A DNA stretch of 64,000 bases. Origin: Crocinitomicaceae bacterium. GTDB lineage: Bacteria > Bacteroidota > Bacteroidia > Flavobacteriales_D > Crocinitomicaceae. Positions within the stretch are counted from its first letter, which is position 1. Each line of letters opens with the position of its first letter. The notes below the pieces were generated by a model that had not been told where the DNA came from, did not search any database, and saw nothing but the letters and a program-made list of their open reading frames with translations. Shown piece by piece: positions 57,707 to 64,000 of the stretch. Where the stretch lies: contig JAQVCM010000001.1 of the NCBI GenBank assembly GCA_028689775.1, positions 1 to 64,000 on the forward strand, written 5' to 3'. The position numbers were made by a program, and so were the translations under genes.

Positions 57707-59266
57707 ATGACGCAATCAAGCAGTACAAATAAAAAATCTATGACAAATTTTTTCGGACTTATTATTTTGGACGGTTGGGGAATTGGAGACAAGTCTCAAT
57801 CAGACGCGATTTTCAACGCGAATACGCCGTTCATGGATAGTCTGTTGGCCAAATATCCAAATGCCACGCTTAAAACAAGCGGAGAAGATGTTGGTTTGCC
57901 TGATGGGCAAATGGGAAATTCGGAAGTTGGACATTTGAATATTGGTGCTGGAAGAATTGTGTATCAGGAACTGACAAGAATCAATAAATCGATTAAAGAT
58001 GGTGACTTCTTTAAAAATGAAGTGTTAGTGAAAGCTATGAAATTGGCCAAAGAAAAGAATGTTACTTTGCATTTGATGGGATTGGTTTCCAACGGAGGCG
58101 TTCACAGTTCGATGAAGCATTTGGAAGCTTTATGCGAAATGGCTGCGAGTTACGAAATTGAAAAAATTGTGATTCATGCGTACACGGATGGCCGCGATTG
58201 TGACCCGAAAAGTGGAAAGAATTTCATTGAGGAATTAGAATTAAACATCAAAAATACCAATGCTAAAATAGGAACTTTAATCGGTCGATACTTTGCTATG
58301 GACCGCGATACACGTTGGGAAAGAATTAAAAAAGCGTATGAATTGATGGTTCTTGGTGTAGGAGAAAGAGCAAATTCTGCTGCACAAGCAATTCAAGATT
58401 CGTATGATAAAGGAATAACAGACGAGTTCATCGAGCCAGTTGTAATTACGGAGAATGGAAATCCAATCGGAACAATTACTGAAGGAGATGTCTTGATTTC
58501 ATTTAACTTCAGAACTGATCGTCCAAGAGAAATCGTTACGGCCTTGACACAAAAAGATTTACCAGATTTCGGAATGAAGAAGCTGAAATTGAACTTGTTT
58601 ACGATGACAAGTTACGATGCAACGTACGAAGGTTTGGATGTTATTTTCGAAAAAGACAACCTTTCAAATACTTTGGGAGAAGTACTTTCAAAAATGGAAA
58701 GAACACAAGTGCGAATTGCTGAAACTGAAAAATATCCACATGTAACTTTTTTCTTCAGCGGAGGAAGAGAAAATACATTCGAAGGCGAAAGACGTTTGAT
58801 GGCGCACTCTCCAAAAGTGGCGACCTACGATTTAAAACCTGAGATGAGTGCTTTTGATGTCAGAGACATGATTGTAAATGACCTTCAGACCGAAAAACCG
58901 AATTTCTTCTGCTTGAACTTTGCAAATCCGGATATGGTTGGACATACAGGCGTTTACGAAGCCATTGTAAAAGCAGTTGAAACCGTGGATTCTTGCCTGA
59001 AAGATGTTGTGGAAGCCGGACAAAAATTAGGGTATGAATTCTTAATAATCGCCGATCACGGAAATGCAGATTATGCAGTGAATCCAGATGGTTCTCCGAA
59101 TACGGCACATTCTTTAAATCCAGTTCCAGTAGTTTTGGTAACCGAAGATGAATTGCATTTAGACAATGGAATTTTAGCCGATGTAGCACCAACAATTTTA
59201 CATCGTATGAATATTGCTTCTCCGTTGGAGATGACTGGGAAATCTTTGGTTTCTTTTGAAGGTTAG
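57707..59266 (+). CDS. gpmI: Phosphoglycerate mutase, 2,3-bisphosphoglycerate-independent
   Basis: A 519-residue two-metal enzyme: LIILDGWGIG near the start, the phosphorylated Ser in MGNSEVGH (S72), YTDGRDCDPKSG, and the metal site ADHGNADYAV with TAHSLNPVP. It interconverts 3- and 2-phosphoglycerate in glycolysis. The start may also be the Met at 57740, as the first 11 residues are not conserved. Confidence 0.94.
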   Translation: MTQSSSTNKKSMTNFFGLIILDGWGIGDKSQSDAIFNANTPFMDSLLAKYPNATLKTSGEDVGLPDGQMGNSEVGHLNIGAGRIVYQELTRINKSIKDGDFFKNEVLVKAMKLAKEKNVTLHLMGLVSNGGVHSSMKHLEALCEMAASYEIEKIVIHAYTDGRDCDPKSGKNFIEELELNIKNTNAKIGTLIGRYFAMDRDTRWERIKKAYELMVLGVGERANSAAQAIQDSYDKGITDEFIEPVVITENGNPIGTITEGDVLISFNFRTDRPREIVTALTQKDLPDFGMKKLKLNLFTMTSYDATYEGLDVIFEKDNLSNTLGEVLSKMERTQVRIAETEKYPHVTFFFSGGRENTFEGERRLMAHSPKVATYDLKPEMSAFDVRDMIVNDLQTEKPNFFCLNFANPDMVGHTGVYEAIVKAVETVDSCLKDVVEAGQKLGYEFLIIADHGNADYAVNPDGSPNTAHSLNPVPVVLVTEDELHLDNGILADVAPTILHRMNIASPLEMTGKSLVSFEG

Positions 59267-59433
59267 TTTGAATTGTTGCGAATTTTATAGTAGATACGTA
59301 ATGCATTTCGGGTTCACAAAGCAGTGGACTTACCATCTGTAAATTCAAGCCTTCAAAATAATTTTAGCTAATTAAATACGTTTAATTTAATCTTTTTTCA
59401 TTAGCTTTGTATCCAAATGAATACAGTTGATAA

Positions 59434-59753
59434 ATGTACTTTATTGAGAAAACGACAGAATTTGATTCATGGCTGAAAAAGTTGAAAGATTTAAGAGCAA
59501 AAGCAAAAATTTTGTTCAGAATCCAAAAACTGGAAAATGATGAACATTTTGGAGATTGTGAGTCAGTTGGAGACGGAATTAGAGAATTGAAAATCAATTA
59601 CGCAACAGGCTATCGAATCTATTTCAAAGAAAAAGATGGAAAATTATTATTTTGCTGTTTGGTGGAGACAAATCAACTCAACAAAAAGACATTGGAAAAG
59701 CGAAAGAATTAAGCAAAGCGTATCACGAACACCATAAAAAAGCCAAGCAATAA
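59434..59753 (+). pseudogene. RelE/HigB-type toxin with a 1-nt frameshift
   Basis: Frame from 59434 gives a toxin core (FDSWLKKLKDLRAKAKILFRI, VGDGIRELKINYATGYRIYF) of the RelE/HigB type. After LLF (about 59652) it turns into CCLVETNQ and ends at 59712. In another frame from 59655 the sequence reads LFGGDKSTQQKDIGKAKEL and continues to a stop at 59751-59753, exactly the expected C-terminus. One T is missing in the run at 59650-59653. So the toxin is broken, or the base call is wrong, or the ribosome slips. An intact antitoxin gene follows. Confidence 0.8.
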
Positions 59754-59789
59754 GTGATTAAATTTGGATTAAATTAAAAAATTATTAAA

Positions 59790-60074
59790 ATGGAAACATC
59801 AAAGTTTGATATTGCAGACTATTTGGACAGCAAAGAAATGATTGCTGAATATCTTAATGAAGTTTTGGAAGAAGGTGATGATTCTGAAATAATTACTGCA
59901 ATTGGTTATATCGCAAAAGCAATCGGAATGACTAAAATAGCAGCAGAAACAGGATTAAGTCGACCAAGTTTATACAAGGCATTATCCGATGGCGCAAAAC
60001 CTCAATTTTCAACAATAATGAAAGTTTTGAAAGCTGTTGGTGGACAATTACAAGTGAATCCAAAAACCGCATAA
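59790..60074 (+). CDS. HigA-type antitoxin (addiction module antidote)
   Basis: A 94-residue protein with SKFDIADYLDSKEMIAEYL at the start and a helix-turn-helix (GMTKIAAETGLSRPSLYKAL), the typical antidote layout. It would bind and neutralise the preceding RelE-like toxin and repress the operon. It is intact, while the toxin is not. Confidence 0.85.
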   Translation: METSKFDIADYLDSKEMIAEYLNEVLEEGDDSEIITAIGYIAKAIGMTKIAAETGLSRPSLYKALSDGAKPQFSTIMKVLKAVGGQLQVNPKTA

Positions 60075-60154
60075 ACTACCATAGTAAAATTTCTAGAAAT
60101 TTAAATAGTATTATTTAACGAAATATTAATTTGAAAGAGTTCTAATTATTCCCA

Positions 60155-61132
60155 TTACAACTCCTTCTCATTCCCTTCAACTCCTTTCCCCATCCTACTC
60201 GCCAAAACACTAATAATCAAGATCTGAAAAGCATGAAAAATCATCAGCGGCAACAAAATTAACCCAATAATACTGCTTTGTCCAAATAGTGCTTTTGAAA
60301 ATACCGTTCCATGCACGAGCGATTTTTTACTTCCACAAAATTGAGCAGTAATGTGATCTTCGCGATTGAAATGAAGGCGCTTTCCAATCCAACCGGTCAA
60401 GCCATAGACGAGGAAGAAAAGAGCAATCACAATTCCAGTCATCAGAACTAATTCTAGGATGGAAACTGATTCGAAGATTTTTTCTTCAAAGGAATGAACA
60501 AAGCTTTTGTAGATGATTAGGAGAATGATTGATTTGTCAAACAAACTCAATCCGCGACTATTTTTACGCGCAAATTCTCCCCAATATTTTCGCATCAGCA
60601 ATCCGACAGCAAGTGGTAAAATAATTTCGGTGGCAAGTTGAGCGTAAATGTCCGAAAAATCAATAGGAATATCGGTTTGTTGAATGAAAGGTGTCAGCCA
60701 AAGTGGGGTTAACATAATTCCAATAATTCCTGAAATACTGGCGTTGAATATCGCCGCAGGAACATTTCCTTTTGCCAAAGAAACCATCACAACCGAAGAT
60801 GAAACAGTGGAAGGCAAAGCTGCTAAAAACAGCATCGAAAGCCACAAGATTTCATACGATGTATCTTTGGCCAACGGATAAAAAGCAAGAACTAAAAGCG
60901 GAAATAAAACAAATGTAGTGAATTGAACAACAACGTGTAATTTCCAATTTTTAAGACCACTTCGAATGGCTTCGGTGGAAAGTTTTAATCCGTAGAAAAA
61001 GAAAATGAGCGAAATTCCAATACTGGAAATGGTTTCAATCGGAACAATGCTATCAGCAGCTCCAAGTTGAGGAAAGAAAAATGCGATGACAATGCTAAGC
61101 GCAATTGCAATTACAAAAGGATCAATTCTCAT
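60155..61132 (-). CDS. Bile acid:sodium symporter family protein (SBF-like)
   Basis: A 325-residue inner-membrane protein with about 10 membrane segments; FFFYGLKLSTEAIRSGL, LAALPSTVSSSVVM and FCGSKKSLVHGTVFSK match the SBF-like (PF13593) group. It transports an organic anion with Na+; the real substrate is unknown. Shares its orientation with the dioxygenase upstream, 38 nt gap, so a joint transcript is possible. Confidence 0.8.
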   Translation of the reverse strand: MRIDPFVIAIALSIVIAFFFPQLGAADSIVPIETISSIGISLIFFFYGLKLSTEAIRSGLKNWKLHVVVQFTTFVLFPLLVLAFYPLAKDTSYEILWLSMLFLAALPSTVSSSVVMVSLAKGNVPAAIFNASISGIIGIMLTPLWLTPFIQQTDIPIDFSDIYAQLATEIILPLAVGLLMRKYWGEFARKNSRGLSLFDKSIILLIIYKSFVHSFEEKIFESVSILELVLMTGIVIALFFLVYGLTGWIGKRLHFNREDHITAQFCGSKKSLVHGTVFSKALFGQSSIIGLILLPLMIFHAFQILIISVLASRMGKGVEGNEKEL

Positions 61133-61170
61133 AGAAATACAGATTCAAAGTTAAAATCTGTTTGAAAAGA

Positions 61171-61695
61171 TTAAACAAATCTCGGGTCAACTTCCATCAC
61201 TTCTCCGCAATTGCTGCAAGTTCGGTCTTCTTCGGAAGCATAAAACTCTCTAAATCTTGGTAAAAAATCAGTTTCGATGTTGGATAGCGGAAATTTGTAT
61301 TCTTTCAAGGGGTGATTGCATTTTTCGCAAAACCACATCAATCCGTCGATCAAATCGGTACCTTTTCGAACGCGTTCAATCACCAATCCAACCGTATTTG
61401 CTGGACGAATAGGATTGTGCGGCGTATTTCCGGGTAACAAGAAAATTTCACCTTCTTTGATTTGAACTTCCTTCATTTTTCCTTCCAACTGAACACGAAC
61501 GGTAATGTCTCCTTCCAACTGATAGAAAAACTCTTCGCTTTCATTGTAATGATAATCCTTACGCGCATTTGGTCCACCAACAATCATCACGATAAAATCT
61601 CCTGCATTGACATATAAGTTTTTATTCCCAACAGGCGGTTTAAGCAAATCGCGATTTTCGTCAATCCATTTTTGAACGTTAAAAGGAAGCATCAT
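61171..61695 (-). CDS. nbaC: 3-hydroxyanthranilate 3,4-dioxygenase
   Basis: A 174-residue cupin enzyme with the N-terminal FNVQKWIDENRDLLKPPVGN. It has the iron ligands in the KDYHYNESEEFFYQLEGD region, and a C-terminal rubredoxin-like site (CEKC and CSNC). It opens the ring of 3-hydroxyanthranilate in the kynurenine route to quinolinate and NAD. Length is typical. No other kynurenine gene is in the window. Confidence 0.9.
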   Translation of the reverse strand: MMLPFNVQKWIDENRDLLKPPVGNKNLYVNAGDFIVMIVGGPNARKDYHYNESEEFFYQLEGDITVRVQLEGKMKEVQIKEGEIFLLPGNTPHNPIRPANTVGLVIERVRKGTDLIDGLMWFCEKCNHPLKEYKFPLSNIETDFLPRFREFYASEEDRTCSNCGEVMEVDPRFV

Positions 61696-61901
61696 GGTAT
61701 TTGTATTTTGAAGCTAAATTACAAAAAAAGAAATGGAAGAAGATTTTTTGAATTGTTTTTCTGTCAATTTTATCTTTTTGAGTGAAAAATAAATAATGAT
61801 TTGGGTTGTGAAAACCCTAGTGTATTTAAGGCTCAGGATAGTTGAATTAATATCTTGCTATCTCAATATTAGCGATCTGCAAATAATCAATTTCGTTAAA
61901 A

Positions 61902-61945
61902 TGCCATATCGGCATATCGCAATATACCGATATGCCGATATGGCA
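61902..61945. repeat. Dispersed palindrome, copy f (core ATCG-caatatac-CGAT)
   Basis: Eighteen-bp exact arms tgccatatcggcatatcg / cgatatgccgatatggca around the 8-nt centre caatatac (61920-61927). Confidence 0.9.
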
Positions 61946-62042
61946 ATATTCGCTTCCAGTTTCAAAAATCTTAAGTTGAGTTTCCTATTTTGAATTTCTG
62001 AAATGAAACGGATTTCAATCTGATAGCAATTTACGTCAAAAT

Positions 62043-62083
62043 GTAATATCGCAATATACCGATATGCCGATATACGAATATTC
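62043..62083. repeat. Dispersed palindrome, copy g (decayed left arm)
   Basis: Core tatcg-caatatac-cgata (62047-62064) retained; the left arm is shortened compared with copy f, so only the right arm is complete. Confidence 0.7.
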
Positions 62084-62353
62084 GCTACCAGATTCAAAAA
62101 TATAAAATTGAGTTTCAAATTTAAAATAGAGCAGAAATTGAGAAAAATATGGAAATTAAAACGCATTAAAAACGAGTTTTTTCATCAAATAATTTTCGTC
62201 TTTTAATTGCGGAATCGTAAGGATTCACGTGAAATTTCATCCCTTGTCAAATTATTGCATTTCATTTGTAAAATTATCCTTAATTTTAAAATAAATTTAC
62301 GACTTTGGCGTTTTCATTTTTCGCTTAAAAAAAATTACAATAGATTGAAATAC

Positions 62354-64000
62354 ATGAACTTTCGTTTAATAGCTTTCCTTTTTATTAGCTTGTTTTTAAT
62401 TGTCACTGCCTGTTCGACAGAGAAAAACTCTTTCATTAACAGAACGTATCACGGAACAACTGCAAAATATAACGGTTTATTTAATGCCAATGAGTTGTTG
62501 GACCAATCTTTAAAGTCCTATAGAAATACGGCTAAAGAGGATTATTATTCCGTTTTGCCACTTACACAACTTCCAAATGAAGAGGAAGTTATGGGAATGT
62601 ATCCTGCGATAGACACTGCAATTTCAAAATGTACGAAAGTCATTTCAAATCACAGCATGCCAACTGCTGATGAACCATCCAAGAAAAAAGTGGAGTACAA
62701 CCATTGGATTGATGAAAACTGGATTGCCATTGGTCGCTCGTTATATTTCCGCAGAGATTATGACGGCGCTATTAGGAACTTTGAATTTGTTCGCAAATTT
62801 TTCAAGACAGATCCTTCTAATTACGAGGCAACTTTGTGGATTGCAAAATCTCAATTGGAAATAAAGGAATACGGAAAGGCAAAAATCAATTTGGATTTAC
62901 TAGACCTTGCCGTGAAGGAAACGGATGAAATCAATAGTACTAAAAAGAAATTATTTAGTCGCGAAAAGTCCAACGCTGAAACCGGCAAGAAAATGTCGAA
63001 AGCAGCCAAAAAAAGATTAAAGAAAAAGAATAAAAAAGCCAAGAAAAGTGGGAAAGATAAAGAAGATGAAAAAGCTTTATTCCCAAAGGAAATTAGATTA
63101 GAATTAGAAAAAACAAAAGCGCAATTGGCTTTGTTGAGAAAGGAAAATGATCTGGCGATAACCTATTTAGATGAGGCTTTGAAATTTGCTAAAAAGAAAG
63201 AAGACAAAGCCCGTTTACACTTTATTACGGCTCAATTGGCGCAAAAAATGGGCAATACGGAGAAATCTAAATTCCATTACGGTCAAGTTTTAAAAAACAA
63301 TGCACCTTTTGAGATGGATTTCAATGCACGAATAAACCGTGCAATTGCTGGCGGTAGTGGCGATCCGAAAATTAAAAAGCAATTGTTGAAAATGTCTCGC
63401 GAGTCTAAAAATGCTGAGTTCAAAGATCAAATTTATTACGCAATGGCGGAAGTTGCCATTCAGGAAAATAAGAAAGAACAAGGAATTATTTACTTGCATC
63501 GATCTACGTTTTATTCAACTACCAATCCAAGACAAAAAGGACGTTCGTATGAGCGTTTGGCTGATTTGAGTTTTGCGGATAAGAATTACATCAAAGCACA
63601 AAAATATTACGATAGTTGCGCGAAAGTGATGCCAGAGAACTATCCAAATGCAGATGGAATTCGCAACAAAGCAACACGATTAAAAGATTTGGTGATTGCG
63701 GTTGAAGCTGCGAATTACGAAGATAGTATTCAACGAATTGCAAAACTTTCTCCTGAAGAACAAGAAGCATTTGCGACCAACGTCATCAAAAAGATGAAAG
63801 AGGACGATGAAAGACGAAAAGCGTTAGAGGCTGAAAAATTGAAAGAATTGCAAACCGTAGCAGCGTCTGTGGGACAAGAACAATTATCAGGAAATAAAAG
63901 TTATTGGAACAATTCTAAATTAAGATCTTCTGGTTTTGATGATTTTAGAAAGCAGTGGGGACAACGTGAAAACGAAGATAACTGGAGAAGAACGGATAAA
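62354..64000 (+). CDS. sprE: SprE/PorW-type gliding/type IX secretion lipoprotein (partial, runs off window)
   Basis: The frame is open for 549 codons from ATG 62354 to the window edge. The N-terminus MNFRLIAFLFISLFLIVTAC is a lipoprotein signal with lipidated Cys20 (LIVTAC). The following STEKNSFINRTYHGTTAKYNGLFNANELL is characteristic of SprE/PorW, and the region at about residues 115-440 has tetratricopeptide-like helical pairs. It is needed for gliding and type IX secretion in known species. A lysine-rich stretch (about residues 210-240) with AKKRLKKKNKKAKKS is unusual. Confidence 0.85.
   Translation, partial: MNFRLIAFLFISLFLIVTACSTEKNSFINRTYHGTTAKYNGLFNANELLDQSLKSYRNTAKEDYYSVLPLTQLPNEEEVMGMYPAIDTAISKCTKVISNHSMPTADEPSKKKVEYNHWIDENWIAIGRSLYFRRDYDGAIRNFEFVRKFFKTDPSNYEATLWIAKSQLEIKEYGKAKINLDLLDLAVKETDEINSTKKKLFSREKSNAETGKKMSKAAKKRLKKKNKKAKKSGKDKEDEKALFPKEIRLELEKTKAQLALLRKENDLAITYLDEALKFAKKKEDKARLHFITAQLAQKMGNTEKSKFHYGQVLKNNAPFEMDFNARINRAIAGGSGDPKIKKQLLKMSRESKNAEFKDQIYYAMAEVAIQENKKEQGIIYLHRSTFYSTTNPRQKGRSYERLADLSFADKNYIKAQKYYDSCAKVMPENYPNADGIRNKATRLKDLVIAVEAANYEDSIQRIAKLSPEEQEAFATNVIKKMKEDDERRKALEAEKLKELQTVAASVGQEQLSGNKSYWNNSKLRSSGFDDFRKQWGQRENEDNWRRTDK

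Larger units (their letters stand above)
61888..62130. repeat. Local duplication of a segment with dispersed palindrome copies f and g
   Basis: Copy A starts at 61888 (caatttcgttaaaatg) and copy B at 62027 (caatttacgtcaaaatg), about 139 bp apart. Both run through a palindrome, then cgcttccagtttcaaaaa / cgctaccagattcaaaaa and a ttgagttt. The 3' flank is shared with copy a at 4.9 kb. Lies in the 658-bp gap between the dioxygenase and sprE genes; the rest of that gap shows nothing else. Confidence 0.7.

Noticed and set aside
59655..59753. Separate small gene after the toxin
   Set aside because: It has no start and is exactly the missing C-terminus of the toxin in another frame.
61796..62166. 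Two small frames in the gap before sprE (65 and 102 codons)
   Set aside because: They run across the palindromes and translate their repeats (ISAYRYIAI); composition is not protein-like.

Overview
The window looks like chromosomal DNA of a Bacteroidota member, most likely order Flavobacteriales. The evidence is low GC, promoters of the TAnnTTTG (-7) type with TTG about 19 nt upstream, the gene order rpsU-xer-hpf-tRNA(Thr,Tyr,Gly,Thr)-tuf-tRNA(Trp)-secE-nusG-rplKAJL-rpoBC, ribonuclease Y, and a SprE/PorW-type gliding and type IX secretion lipoprotein at the right edge. A Crocinitomicaceae/Fluviicola-like host is a guess from general gene content, not shown.

Layout. 1-4.7 kb is an accessory block: the edge of a probable IS256-type element, the C-terminal stump of a type III-like modification methylase, an intact Res-like helicase/nuclease, a small gene remnant, and an AAA/DUF4143 ATPase preceded by four 32-bp tandem repeats that form CRP-like palindromes. 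5.0-8.4 kb carries mrdA-rodA (cell elongation). 8.4-17.4 kb holds a glycosyltransferase, a DUF4139 protein, thioredoxin, mtnC-mtnA (methionine salvage), DUF2851, PspC and an RmlD-like reductase. 17.4-18.6 kb is non-coding: four 241/242-bp tandem repeats, a 166-bp MITE-like element with perfect 14-bp ends, and three 55-bp repeats. 18.8-23.2 kb holds an amino acid permease, a helix-hairpin-helix protein, apt and an acyl-CoA dehydrogenase. 23.2-37.9 kb is the translation/transcription supercluster. 37.9-40.7 kb has DUF3467, a coiled-coil protein, zapA and rny. 40.7-51.6 kb is a surface polysaccharide locus: flippase, three GT-B glycosyltransferases counting the one at 8.4 kb (two inside the locus), a GT2, a ligase/polymerase, an acetyltransferase, asnB, a DegT aminotransferase, an ArsR regulator and an initiating sugar transferase. 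51.7-62 kb is housekeeping: upp, yjjG, rlmB, thioesterase, racemase-GNAT, histidine kinase, gpmI, a toxin-antitoxin pair with a frameshifted toxin, a bile-acid-type symporter and 3-hydroxyanthranilate dioxygenase. The sprE/porW gene starts at 62354 and runs off the end.

The strongest unexplained signal is a dispersed family of intergenic palindromes. All share the core ATCG-N8-CGAT (N8 = gcatattg, caatatgc, caatatac or caatattg). Seven copies were found, at about 4.88, 49.19, 50.94, 53.22, 54.69, 61.92 and 62.06 kb. One is a perfect 46-bp palindrome, two sit exactly between convergent genes, and two lie in a local duplication. The other notable signals are the phased CRP-like operators, the hierarchical tandem repeat array, the 1-nt toxin frameshift, and at least four genes whose promoter -7 element ends exactly 4 nt before the ATG, suggesting leaderless mRNAs.
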